From NCBI RefSeq assembly GCF_913773725.1, contig NZ_CAJYGK010000100.1, forward strand, positions 46,712-110,711: a DNA stretch of 64,000 bases, given 5' to 3'. Shown piece by piece: positions 55,734 through 63,918 of the stretch. The stretch comes from an uncultured Aquabacterium sp. Lineage in GTDB: Bacteria; Pseudomonadota; Gammaproteobacteria; Burkholderiales; Burkholderiaceae_C. How positions within the stretch are numbered: position 1 is the first letter of the stretch; each line of letters begins with the position of its first letter. The position numbers and the translations under genes are program-made. Under the pieces are notes generated by a model. The model was not told the origin of the DNA. It saw nothing but the letters and a program-made list of their open reading frames with translations, and ran no database searches.

Positions 55734-55801
55734 ACCCTTGTTTGACAACGACTTGCGAAGCAAGAGGGAATTTTGAGGGAGAAACGCGCTAGAATTGACG
55801 C

Positions 55802-56210
55802 CTGACACCCCGGAAAGACGGGGGCTCTCACATCAGCGGCGGCGTGGATGGACACGCGCTAAGCAGACCATGGCCGTAGCGCTGCGGGCGTCGGATGAAA
55901 GAAGCCGGAAACATGGAGCAGGTATCAAGCCCTGCCCGCTGATGTGAGGGAATGCCCATTGGTGATGGGCTACGAGAAAGAGCAGTGCAACGAGCCGATC
56001 CTGAATCAGGACTGCGCGGCAAGCCGGGGATCACCTCCGGCCCCTCAACCTTCACGCATGGCGTTGAATCTGCCCATATGTTGCTGGCTGGGGTTGGGCA
56101 AATCCTAGGTGACATGATCCTAAGCCAGCCGCCAGCCGTGAGGGTTTTCGTGGGCTCTAGGCTACGCTGGCCGATGGTGCCTTTATCGGTTCGACTCCGA
56201 CGACGATAGC
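55802..56210 (+). ncRNA. Candidate large structured RNA beside the attachment site (about 0.4 kb)
   Basis: No convincing gene fits this gap, but it is full of local stems. Hairpin CCCCG/CGGGG lies at 55808-55823. A 15-bp stem pairs 55825-55839 with 55936-55950 (one G-U) and encloses GCGTG/CACGC (55842-55857), GCTA/TAGC (55858-55880) and GCAGG/CCTGC (55918-55935). Further stems are GCCCAT/ATGGGC (55954-55970), GCAGT/ACTGC (55982-56015) with inner CCTG/CAGG, GCCGG/CCGGC (56023-56041), GCTGGCT/AGCCAGC (56083-56129) and a T-arm-like TCGG-TTCGACT-CCGA (56186-56200). Strand is inferred: the UUCGACU loop and a TAGAAT -10-like box at 55790-55795 favour plus. It matches no RNA class I can name. Confidence 0.55.
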
Positions 56211-56215
56211 GGCCC

Positions 56216-56446
56216 TCAGTCTTTGCCCAACGCCGCCTCCCGGCAGCGATTGAACCTCTGCGCCGCGTAGACCGACCACTGCAACAGGTCGCCCATGTCC
56301 TTGCCCTCAAATGGGCGCAGTTTGGGGCCGCACTCAATCTCCACCAGCGGACTCGGTGATGGTGCCGCTGATGGCGTCGTTGAGCAGCCCGACACCAGCG
56401 TCAGGCAGCACGCAATCGCGGTAGACAGTGTTGGTCTTGACTTCAT
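56216..56446 (-). CDS. Rz1-like outer-membrane spanin lipoprotein
   Basis: A 76-residue lipoprotein with leader LSTAIACCLTLVSGC and lipobox VSGC, then a Pro/Ser-rich stretch (STTPSAAPSPSPL) as in Rz1. The gene starts inside Rz in another frame and runs 118 nt past its end, the common overlapping form. With Rz it fuses inner and outer membranes in the last lysis step. ATG 56446 is used; GTG 56455 is in frame. The C-terminal 40 residues with two Cys are longer than in lambda Rz1. Confidence 0.8.
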   Translation of the reverse strand: MKSRPTLSTAIACCLTLVSGCSTTPSAAPSPSPLVEIECGPKLRPFEGKDMGDLLQWSVYAAQRFNRCREAALGKD

Positions 56447-56654
56447 GGGTGACACGCTCCGTGATGCGATCCTGTTGCGGGGTCATGGCTGCGATGGCTT
56501 TGGCGGTTGCCGTGAGTGCTGACCGCTGGCCCTCAAGCTCGGCGAGCCTGGCTGCATCCCGCTTGTCCGACTCAATCGTGATTCCAGCCTTGATGCCGAG
56601 TCCGAACATCAGCACAAGGGCCAGGACTGCGGCTGTGATGCGGGTTGGGCTCAT
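56334..56654 (-). CDS. Rz-like inner-membrane spanin
   Basis: A 106-residue protein with an N-terminal membrane anchor (ITAAVLALVLMFGLGIKAGI) and a periplasmic coiled coil (ARLAELEGQRSALTATAKAIAAM), then a Cys near the C-terminus, the layout of an i-spanin. ATG 56654 overlaps the endolysin stop (ATGA). Rz1 is nested in its 3' part. Assignment is from architecture and position rather than strong sequence similarity. Confidence 0.8.
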   Translation of the reverse strand: MSPTRITAAVLALVLMFGLGIKAGITIESDKRDAARLAELEGQRSALTATAKAIAAMTPQQDRITERVTHEVKTNTVYRDCVLPDAGVGLLNDAISGTITESAGGD

Positions 56655-57061
56655 GCCAGTTCCCAATGCGGAGAGTCAGTCTCACCTTTCTCTCGAGGCT
56701 TGCCGTTCGCGTTCCAGTCAGCGCCCCAGCGCACCGGAACGCCGAGTTCCTTGGATGCCGAGTACATGGCAAGCGCGATGGCGTCGAACTTGGCCGAGTC
56801 GTTCCAAAGGATCACGCCATCAGCGATGGGGGCCAGATCAACCGCCCGCCCCTCAAGATGCTTGCTCGCCATCGTCCACGTCACGATCTTGCCTGGCTTG
56901 GTTCGCCCCTGTGCGTAGAGTTCGGCCTGACGCTCTTTCGTGCGCAGACCTTCGACCACGAACAGGGTGAAAGGCAGCTTCTTCGCCGCCCGTCTCACGA
57001 CAGACACAAGCGCGTCGTTCACGCCGACAAGGCGCTTCTCGGAGCGTTCGTCGAGGTTCAT
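56651..57061 (-). CDS. Phage endolysin, M15-family L-alanyl-D-glutamate endopeptidase
   Basis: A 136-residue Zn peptidase of the VanY/CwlK type that cuts peptidoglycan stem peptides. LFVVEGLRTKERQAELYAQG is the substrate block, SKHLEGRAVDLAP holds the His and Asp zinc ligands and DSPHWEL the third His ligand. No signal peptide, so it needs the neighbouring holin for export. It overlaps the holin stop by 4 nt and Rz start by 4 nt. Confidence 0.92.
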   Translation of the reverse strand: MNLDERSEKRLVGVNDALVSVVRRAAKKLPFTLFVVEGLRTKERQAELYAQGRTKPGKIVTWTMASKHLEGRAVDLAPIADGVILWNDSAKFDAIALAMYSASKELGVPVRWGADWNANGKPREKGETDSPHWELA

Positions 57062-57438
57062 AGTCCCACCTTCCCGCCGATGGCATCGGCACCTTTGTCG
57101 CGGATCTTCTTCGCAAGGTTCTGGAGCATCCCGACCAGACCCCAGAACAGCCCGCCGAAGACAAACATCATCGGCAGCACGACAGTGCCGATCCAGTCAA
57201 GGATTTCCTCCAGGCCAGCGGCAGGCGGGGCCATGCCTGGGATGTAGTGAGCGGCCAGCCTCAGAACAGCGCCACCGACGAACACTCCGCCGATGCCTGC
57301 ACCAATGGCCCTCCACCACGTCTCCCGCCTTGTCTCCGGGTGATACGCCGCGATGAACGCGGCCCCCACTGCGCTCGCCAGAAACATCCCGCCGAACTTC
57401 GCCGCGCCAACTGCCCCGGCTCCCGTTTCAATCGCCAT
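57058..57438 (-). CDS. Putative holin, three membrane segments
   Basis: A 126-residue protein with three predicted membrane helices, roughly AAKFGGMFLASAVGAAFIAA, AIGAGIGGVFVGGAVLRLAA and IGTVVLPMMFVFGGLFWGLV, and a basic C-terminus (LAKKIRDKGADAIGGKVGL), as in class I holins. Position directly upstream of the endolysin supports the role. ATG 57438 has GGA upstream; ATG 57450 is an alternative. It overlaps the preceding 84-aa gene by 11 nt. Confidence 0.75.
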   Translation of the reverse strand: MAIETGAGAVGAAKFGGMFLASAVGAAFIAAYHPETRRETWWRAIGAGIGGVFVGGAVLRLAAHYIPGMAPPAAGLEEILDWIGTVVLPMMFVFGGLFWGLVGMLQNLAKKIRDKGADAIGGKVGL

Positions 57439-57682
57439 GTGTTTTTCCATACGCGCCACGCACGTCATCTGTCCAATACCACCCGACACCACGGCTCATG
57501 TCGCGAGCCACCGGCCTATCAAGCCCATACCCCACCGCCATCTCCAGAGCCGCATCTGACGATGCCCGCGCGAGCGTGTAGCACTCGCGGGGCGTGAGAT
57601 GCAGCCATGCGCAAACCAACTGAGCGCCATGAGCGCCCGAGGATCGCCGCCTGTTGGCGTTTTTCCTTGGGTCGGGGCTCAT
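57428..57682 (-). CDS. Small phage protein of unknown function (84 aa)
   Basis: A mostly polar 84-residue protein with no membrane span and no family I recognise. It overlaps the holin gene by 11 nt and lies 26 nt after the BNR-repeat gene, so it is in the lysis/tail operon. A Cys-Ala-Trp-Leu segment and a Trp-Tyr-Trp near the C-terminus are the only distinctive elements. Confidence 0.55.
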   Translation of the reverse strand: MSPDPRKNANRRRSSGAHGAQLVCAWLHLTPRECYTLARASSDAALEMAVGYGLDRPVARDMSRGVGWYWTDDVRGAYGKTHGD

Positions 57683-57708
57683 AGGGCAACAGATGGTATA
57701 GCTGGGGG

Positions 57709-58827
57709 TCAGACGCGTGTTGCGGATGTGATCCGGCGCGCGTGAGAACCAGCGACGTAGCCCGAAATCCGAGAGTCTGTGTAAGGGCGCATCAGCGCGT
57801 AATACACGCGGGTATCTGTCGCGTCGCCGTCATACCACGTCAGCATCCGCAGTGAGCGATCTGGCGTCTGTGCAACACCGGGGTATCCAAAATCACGCGA
57901 GACAGCACCGCGGAAAACTCGGAATGGCCGACCCAGATCACCCGCCAACAACTGCGCGCCAGTCACATTGCTGCACCAGATTTGAGACATGCTGTCAGGC
58001 TGATTTCTGCGGCTGCTCCAGTACAAATCATAGGTGCCGTCAGGATTTGCGATGCCGTCGAGATTGCCGTTGGTCATTTCCGTCGCGTCCGGAGAGCACA
58101 ACTGCCACGGCGTCCACGTCAGACCATCGTCGGCGCTGACGCTGTAGCACGGCCGCATATTGAGGCTGTAGATGGCGTCAATCCGCAGGCGTGCGATGCA
58201 GACTATAGACCCGCCGACTTCGAAAAAACGGCCCTCAACCGGAGCGTTTGTCGAGACAGCGCCGCCCGGCAGCAAACTGCGGTCGCCGCCGACTGAGGTC
58301 CAATTTACAAGATCCGATGGCGATGCGTACCAAATCGACGTTGCGCCCGTTTCCATCGTCCGATGCAACAGCAATCTGCCCGTCGAGGTCTGAAACAGAT
58401 GACTGCCGAGGTAGGGGTTAGACGCAGATCCGCCGACCTGCAACTGCCCCATATTTGCCCACGTCAGACCACCGTCAGTCGATTTTGAAATCCACGTCCC
58501 GCTGGTCGAGTCGCTTCCGAGGCCGCTTGTGCGCCGGACGAGTACGAGATAATCACCGCCCGACGTGATGACGAGCCCGTTTTTTTCCTTGTACCCGGTC
58601 GGCGCGTCGGCTGAAAGCGATACTGCGCGCTCGTCTGACCACAACAACGTGGCCGGGTCAAATGTCCGCATGTATACCCCTTGGTCAGACGCAACATGCG
58701 ACGATCCACGGTTGTAGACGCAAACAAACACCCCCCGCGTGGCGTCATACCGCAGCGTACTGGGCCAGCACGTATACCCGGACCCAAACCCCAGCATCCG
58801 GTTGCTGATCTGGAGTTTCGCGCTCAT
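57709..58827 (-). CDS. BNR/sialidase-like beta-propeller tail protein
   Basis: A 372-residue protein with the fold marks of a sialidase-type propeller. Asp-box motifs S-x-D-x-G-x-T-W appear twice (SKSTDGGLTWANMG near 116 and SVSADDGLTWTPW near 232), with other blade strands such as DGTYDLYWSSRRNQPDS. Such domains in phages bind or cleave surface glycans. The catalytic Arg triad and Tyr/Glu pair of true sialidases cannot be confirmed by eye, so binding without cleavage is possible. It overlaps the upstream 301-aa gene by 4 nt and is last of the tail genes. Confidence 0.75.
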   Translation of the reverse strand: MSAKLQISNRMLGFGSGYTCWPSTLRYDATRGVFVCVYNRGSSHVASDQGVYMRTFDPATLLWSDERAVSLSADAPTGYKEKNGLVITSGGDYLVLVRRTSGLGSDSTSGTWISKSTDGGLTWANMGQLQVGGSASNPYLGSHLFQTSTGRLLLHRTMETGATSIWYASPSDLVNWTSVGGDRSLLPGGAVSTNAPVEGRFFEVGGSIVCIARLRIDAIYSLNMRPCYSVSADDGLTWTPWQLCSPDATEMTNGNLDGIANPDGTYDLYWSSRRNQPDSMSQIWCSNVTGAQLLAGDLGRPFRVFRGAVSRDFGYPGVAQTPDRSLRMLTWYDGDATDTRVYYALMRPYTDSRISGYVAGSHARRITSATRV

Positions 58828-59729
58828 CGCAGCACCACCATCATTTCGTTCACGCGGGGCGTCTGGGTGCTGCCGGACATCTGCTGAGTAAACGTCAGCA
58901 GGGTCTCACTATTGAGCGAGTCAACAGTGATATTGCTGGCAACCGTGGTATCGGTCGATCCCCAGATAAACGCTGCCGGAGCTGCTGTCGTGCCAGCCGC
59001 CGTAATCTGCGGGACCATCATCGGCCTCAGCTGAGTCGGCGACATCACGGCCAGGACGAACCCGAACATTTCCTGCGCGTTGGCCGCGCCCGCGCGGGAG
59101 ACGATCTGAGCATCAGCAAACGTCCCGGTAGACCCGATACGCATGCGCGTCGTCAAAGTCTCCGTGCCAGCCGCAGTTTTTCCAGTGCAAAGCCGGACCT
59201 CGATCCGGTCACCCTCCGCCAAAAACCCGGCAGGGATGCGTGCTGCGGTTTTAACAAGCTGCTCGCTCGTCGTTGCAGCGAGCGTTACCGGAATATCGAT
59301 GCGGTCCAACACAAACCCAGACTGCCATTTCCATCGCGCGCCCGTCCACGAAACTTCCATACCGCGCGGACCGCCAAAGTCGGTGACGAGCGCGACGTTG
59401 TAGCCGCTGTTGAGCGTCGGGGAGCCCAGAGCGAGGTCGGCTGTCGTGGCGGCTCGCAGCCCGGCCCACGTGCCCGCAAACCAGTAGGACGCCGCCACAG
59501 AGCCAGAGCCGGTGGAGATGGGGGAGCCGTCGTCGGTGACGAGCGAATTCTTCCGCTTGAACACGCGCTCCTTCTCGTAGTACGAGAACAAGCCAGTGGC
59601 GATGAATGCCGCCTCAAACGAGTCATCAACAAAACCGGACTGACCAGGCATCCAGCTTTGCTGAGTGCCGGTGATCGGCGTTTCAAAGTAACGGGCGGTG
59701 CCGTTGTACTGCAAGCGAACGAGGGGCAT
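58824..59729 (-). CDS. Phage virion/tail protein of unknown function (301 aa)
   Basis: A 301-residue protein rich in Thr, Ala, Gly and beta-strand pattern, typical of phage structural proteins. The N-terminus MPLVRLQYNGTARYFET has no signal peptide. A C-terminal jelly-roll-like section (IWGSTDTTVASNITVDSLN) is suggestive. I do not recognise the family. Position between a small tail gene and the BNR protein suggests a baseplate or fibre part. Confidence 0.65.
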   Translation of the reverse strand: MPLVRLQYNGTARYFETPITGTQQSWMPGQSGFVDDSFEAAFIATGLFSYYEKERVFKRKNSLVTDDGSPISTGSGSVAASYWFAGTWAGLRAATTADLALGSPTLNSGYNVALVTDFGGPRGMEVSWTGARWKWQSGFVLDRIDIPVTLAATTSEQLVKTAARIPAGFLAEGDRIEVRLCTGKTAAGTETLTTRMRIGSTGTFADAQIVSRAGAANAQEMFGFVLAVMSPTQLRPMMVPQITAAGTTAAPAAFIWGSTDTTVASNITVDSLNSETLLTFTQQMSGSTQTPRVNEMMVVLR

Positions 59730-59770
59730 CGTGTGACCTCACAAATGAAAAAGGCCCGCCGAAGCGAGCC

Positions 59771-59803
59771 AGTCAGGAAAAAGAAAACCCGCCGAAGCGG
59801 GTT
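59771..59803 (-). terminator. Terminator after the 92-aa phage gene
   Basis: On the minus strand AACCCGC-TTCG-GCGGGTT followed by TTCTTTTTCC. The stem overlaps the stop codon of the 59802-60080 gene and lies 40-70 nt before the next tail gene, so it could reduce read-through into the distal tail and lysis genes. Confidence 0.75.
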
Positions 59804-60080
59804 ATTTGGATGCCGACTCGATTGCGGCGACGACATCAGGGTTTGATGAGAGAAAAGCCTTGAGCTTGTCGAGCGGCGGAACAACAGGCGCAGGCTCGAC
59901 CGGTTCTGGTTGCGGCGGTTCCGAGAACACGCCGGAGTCGTAGAGCCAGCCCACTTGCACATCCGATCCGCACTCCACCCAGACGAGAGCGGGGTGGAAC
60001 AACTCTGCAATGTTGCCGTCCGTCGCGAACAACTCGGCCACACGGCCATCATGAATGCGTGCGTAGGTCTTCATGGTCAT
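59802..60080 (-). CDS. Small phage tail-associated protein (92 aa)
   Basis: A 92-residue protein beginning MTMKTYARIHDGRVAELF, with a Pro-rich middle (EPPQPEPVEPAPVVPP) and a C-terminal helix (LKAFLSSNPDVVAAIESA). Short proteins of this shape often follow fibre genes and may be assembly chaperones. That role is inference. ATG 60080 overlaps the fibre gene stop (ATGA). Confidence 0.65.
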   Translation of the reverse strand: MTMKTYARIHDGRVAELFATDGNIAELFHPALVWVECGSDVQVGWLYDSGVFSEPPQPEPVEPAPVVPPLDKLKAFLSSNPDVVAAIESASK

Positions 60081-61402
60081 GCGTACTCGTAAACGATCAC
60101 AATTCCTCGGCGGCCTGCGCCGCTTGCAGCAGTACCGGCGATAACGCCAGCGCCTCCGCCGCCGCAGCCGTAACCGCCGCCAGCCAGGCCCTGCCCCACA
60201 GCGGCCGAGTTACCGGCCCGACCGCCGCCGCCGAACTCATTGCCACCACCCGTGCCGCCGAATCCAGTCAGGAATGAGCCTGAGTTGTAGCCGGCCCATG
60301 CGCCGCCTCCCGCGCCGCCCGACGAGGCGAACAAGAAAGAGCCCGACGGCGATCCGCCGTCTCCACCAAGGGCAGTCTGGATCACGCTACCGCTTACGGT
60401 GTGGCCTCCACCAGCACCACCAGTACAACTCAACAGCGATCCGAAGCTGGTGGTGCCGCCAGAGTTCCCAGGCCCGCCGGTAGAAGATGCCCCACCGGCT
60501 CCGATGGTCACCTCTCGCGCCGCGCCAATTTCGGCGGCCGTGAACAACGCGACCGCCGTCGCCCCAGCGCCGCCACCGCCGCCACCTAGCCCTGTGTTTG
60601 AACCCACAGACCCACCACCACCGGAGCCGCCGCCGCCAGCCATGCGAACAAGACACTGCTTCATCCCAGCCGCTGGCGTGTAAGTGCCGGAGTTTGTGAA
60701 CACCAATACGCGAATGAGCCGACCGAAGCCCGCACCATCAATCGCCGTCTCCATTTGCGACTTGCGAACCAGCCCGTTAGCCGTTGATGCGTCGTCGTTG
60801 CGGCCCGGCCCGAACTTGTCGACGTAGAACCGATTGGTGCCGCCGATGAAGAAGGCGAAGGCGTCGGCGGCGCGGTCGTACGATAGAAAGTCGTTCGCGT
60901 CAAAGTTGAAGATGACCTTGCCGCCTGGTGCGTCATAGTTCCAGTAAACGCTTGCAGCCGCGTTCATTACGAACGAGTTCGCATACAAGGTTCCGCTGAA
61001 TGTCTCAGTGCCGCCGCGAGGAACGCTCAGACCAATCGACCAGGCGGCAAGCGTGCCGCTGCCCGTGTAGCTCAGGACATTGACGGTCAACGAGCCGGTC
61101 GTGCTGTTGTAGTCAGTGATCTGACCAAACATCAGATTGGCAACGCTGGCCGAACTGGCGATGTAGACGAACGCGCCAACAACCCACGCCTTGCCCGCTT
61201 GAGTCGTAAGCGTCTTGGAGCCGGTGCCGATTGCAAGGCTTGTCGTGCTGGTGCCGGTCGTGGCTACCCTCTGCAAGGACTGCTCAAGCGAGTTTGCTGC
61301 CTCACCGAAAGCAGGCAAAGCGGCCAAGAACGCATCAGCACGCGCGGAGAAGTTCGCCGGGTCGTCACGCGACGGCGGCGTCGGAAGGGTAGGCAATGGC
61401 AT
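60077..61402 (-). CDS. Glycine-rich phage tail fibre / adhesin
   Basis: A 441-residue protein. The N-terminal attachment region and beta-rich shaft (about 1-235) precede a strongly Gly-rich distal domain (about 245-435). Motifs include MAGGGGSGGGGSVGSN, GLGGGGGGAGAT, TIGAGGASSTGG and GGYGCGGGGAG, ending RGIVIVYEYA. Gly-rich tips of this type, such as T4-like gp38 adhesins, pack as polyglycine II helices and bind host receptors; here tip and shaft are in one chain. The start overlaps the previous stop as TGATG. Confidence 0.82.
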   Translation of the reverse strand: MPLPTLPTPPSRDDPANFSARADAFLAALPAFGEAANSLEQSLQRVATTGTSTTSLAIGTGSKTLTTQAGKAWVVGAFVYIASSASVANLMFGQITDYNSTTGSLTVNVLSYTGSGTLAAWSIGLSVPRGGTETFSGTLYANSFVMNAAASVYWNYDAPGGKVIFNFDANDFLSYDRAADAFAFFIGGTNRFYVDKFGPGRNDDASTANGLVRKSQMETAIDGAGFGRLIRVLVFTNSGTYTPAAGMKQCLVRMAGGGGSGGGGSVGSNTGLGGGGGGAGATAVALFTAAEIGAAREVTIGAGGASSTGGPGNSGGTTSFGSLLSCTGGAGGGHTVSGSVIQTALGGDGGSPSGSFLFASSGGAGGGAWAGYNSGSFLTGFGGTGGGNEFGGGGRAGNSAAVGQGLAGGGYGCGGGGAGVIAGTAASGAGRRGIVIVYEYA

Positions 61403-62286
61403 CAGGAAAGCCCCTCAATGGTCAGGCTACAGTTGCTGAACTCTGGGTAGGCCACATCAATCGCGAACTCCTTGAAGAAGCCGTAGACGATTGATTGGTC
61501 ATAGGACGTGGATGCAATCCACACGACGGGGGTGGCGCGGATCAGAGCCAAACGGCGCGACACCTCATCCACATCAATGGCATTGACAACCACAGGCACG
61601 GTCATGCGCTTTGCAAAGGCGCGCTGCGTGACAGTCGTAGCGCCGTAGGCGTCGGTCGTCTTGACTGAGTAGTCAATGATCCCGAGGCTCATGCCGAAGC
61701 GCGAGCGGCCAACGGTGAACACAGAACCTGCGGCCACAGTGCCTATGGAAACAGGACCGGAGCCGTTGACCGTCACGGTGATCTGCCCAGCCGAATACGG
61801 AGGAAGATCAGTCAGGACGACAGTGCTCTTGCGAACTATGTCGTTGAAGAAGTACGTGTCCCAATCGTTGACGCCATAACCTGTGTTCAGGCTCACAGTC
61901 CGGCTGTAGACAGTCGTGCCGCCGTTCGTCATGGTCACGGTCACGCTGTTGCCGGTGATGTCCAGCAGAGCAATGCCGCGCACCATGCCGGGCGCGATGG
62001 TTACCGTGATCGAGTCCGTTGCAGTGCTCAGCGTCCCGGTCGCACGGTCGAACATGCACCAGCGGTTCGTCGGTCCAATCCTGATCCAGTTGGCGGCGTC
62101 CACATCCGGCGATTGCGCACTCGTCCCAGCGACAAGCCGCTGATAGATGCTGTGCGTCGACGCCAGCACCACGCGAGCGCCGACAGCGTAGGCAGTTGCC
62201 GCATTCCACGCCGGATGGTCAGTCTCGGCGATGGAAGACGACACCAACATGCTGTCGGTGATCGCAACAGGGGTCAGAAACTTCAT
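61402..62286 (-). CDS. Phage tail protein following the tape measure (294 aa)
   Basis: A 294-residue protein with an N-terminal stretch HPAWNAATAYAVGARVVL and STHSIYQRLVAG that resembles a small carbohydrate-binding (ChtBD3/CBM5-12-like) pattern, W-x-Y-x-x-G-x-x-V-x-x-x-x-x-x-Y. A beta-rich body follows. I do not recognise the family. ATG 62286 overlaps the tape-measure stop (ATGA). It occupies the place where lambdoid phages carry several minor tail genes. Confidence 0.7.
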   Translation of the reverse strand: MKFLTPVAITDSMLVSSSIAETDHPAWNAATAYAVGARVVLASTHSIYQRLVAGTSAQSPDVDAANWIRIGPTNRWCMFDRATGTLSTATDSITVTIAPGMVRGIALLDITGNSVTVTMTNGGTTVYSRTVSLNTGYGVNDWDTYFFNDIVRKSTVVLTDLPPYSAGQITVTVNGSGPVSIGTVAAGSVFTVGRSRFGMSLGIIDYSVKTTDAYGATTVTQRAFAKRMTVPVVVNAIDVDEVSRRLALIRATPVVWIASTSYDQSIVYGFFKEFAIDVAYPEFSNCSLTIEGLS

Positions 62287-63918
62287 ACGGCCACCGTGTT
62301 GATTGCAGTCCCGTCGCGCGTCACGCTGTCAAGCGTGCGAGCGGTGCGGCCCGTGTTCGCTGCTACCGTCGTCATGCCGATGCGCTGCTCCTCGCGGTAG
62401 GCTGACAGTTCGGCCCGCATGGCGCGAATCTCAGCAGCCGTTCCGCCGTCCTCGCCGCGCAGAATCCGAGCGGTCTCCGATGCGTCGAAGATCCGCGAAG
62501 GGCCAGTCGCCTCAAGCTCAGGGCCGTTCTCGCCAACCACACGCCAGCCACCACCGAACGAGCCACCAGAGGCGAAGCCCGGCACGTAGTTCGTCGGGTT
62601 CTTGATCGCCTTCAGAGTCTCTTCCAGGCTCGCCAGCGTCTGCGCTTGGATCGTCGCCACGTCGATGCTGCTTTGAGCAGTGGCTTCAGCGGCCTTGAGC
62701 AGGCTCTTGCTCAGATCGGGGAGAAGGTCGATTGCAGCCTGATCGCCAGCCCGAGCCTTTGCCGTGTTGATCGCAAAGGACGCCTGAAGCTCTGCGAACG
62801 ATTGGGAGCCAGTCGAGCCGGTCAGGCCCTTTATCCGCTCAATCTCCGACTCGATGCCGCTGCCCACATCGGTCAGCGCATCCAGCAAATCGCCGAACGC
62901 TCCGCTCAGGCTCAGCACCTGACCGAGCAGCAGTTGCCCGGCGTCGGTGCTGGTGTCGATACCCTTGACGAGCGACACGAAGCCGGACGCCGAGGCAGGC
63001 AGCGACAGGCCGAGATTCGAGAACTGCTTGGACAGCTTCGCGGCGCTGATCGACACCTTCTCTGCTTCGGACAGGAAGCCGCCTTCGAACGCCGCCACCG
63101 AGTCAACCAGCGACTGCAAGCCGCCAGCACCTTGCAGCAGAGAGAACGAAACCGCATCAGCATCCAGCCCGAGCAGTTTGAACGACAGCCGAACATCCGT
63201 CAGGGACTGGTAAGCCTCAGTGATTTCCGATGCGGACCCGTCGATTGCCGAGATGATGTCGGCGATGCCGGTCATGCCCTCTACGGCTTTGATCGAATCC
63301 CGCGCCAGCTCAGCAGCGACATCGCCCTGCTTGTCCGTGATCTTCGTGTAGTCGATGGCCGTGACGCCAAGCCGCAGCAGCGCCGAGCGAGCCTCTTCAA
63401 GACCGGACGCCACTCGGACAACGGTCTCAAAGTACCCTTCGCCGACCTTCTGAAACGCCGTGAGCCCGCTGATTGCCGCCGAAGCAATGTTGTCACCGGC
63501 GGCACTGAACACAGCCGTCAGGCGCTCCGAAATCTGCTCACCGCTCAGGCCCTTCAGATCAATGCGGCCGATGCTCACGACAAAGCCGTTCAGCTTTGCT
63601 TTCACATCGTCCAGCGACAGACCCAGCGGGCCGGATGCGGCAATCAGCGAGTCAGTGAAGCTCTTGAAGATCTTGGTGACTTGGTCCTCAAGCTGGGCGT
63701 CTGCCTCGGTGTAAACCGTCTTCAGCTTCTTGCTCGTCGTGAACCCGAAAGCCTTGCTCTTCTTCTCGATGTCTGTGTAATACGAGGCATCGAATCCGCT
63801 TGTCAGGATGTCAGCGAGCGACTGACCTCCTGCGGCGATACCCTGCCCCTTGATGCTGGTCTTGGTTCCGAACAGATTCGATACGACGCCGCCGATGGCC
63901 TTGTTGAGCCCGCCTAGC
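62283..63918 (-). pseudogene. Tail tape-measure gene, 3' part, interrupted by an IS
   Basis: The frame encodes about 545 C-terminal residues of a tape-measure protein. Helical, Ala/Ser-rich segments carry typical blocks FGTKTSIKGQGIAAGGQSL, YYTDIEKKSKAFG and near the end GGSFGGGWRVVGENGPELEA. At 63919 the phage sequence is replaced by an IS end; a TAA lies in frame at 63948-63950 within it. A GTG at 63605 could start a truncated product but would be mid-domain. The N-terminal half should be found on the other side of the IS. Without the full protein, tail length determination fails, so the prophage is probably defective. Confidence 0.75.

Noticed and set aside
55742..55747. TTGACA hexamer as a -35 box for the candidate RNA
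   Set aside because: No acceptable -10 lies 16-18 nt downstream; the TAGAAT box at 55790 is too far away.
55708..55800. Complete tRNA gene on the minus strand
   Set aside because: Only the T-loop-to-CCA part fits; the 5' T-stem does not pair and no anticodon or D arm is present.
55952..56209. 85-codon plus-strand open frame in the same region
   Set aside because: Wrong strand relative to phage genes, no ribosome-binding site, and overlaps most stems.
56160..56210. Group II intron domain V
   Set aside because: CCGAT...ATCGGTTC looks superficially similar but lacks the AGC triad, the two-nt bulge and the 34-nt length.
55828..56337. 169-codon minus-strand open frame through the stem-dense region
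   Set aside because: It starts inside Rz1, has no ribosome-binding site I can see, and has an Arg/Pro/Ser/Cys-rich composition unlike neighbouring phage proteins. The stems explain the sequence better, though conservation analysis should decide.
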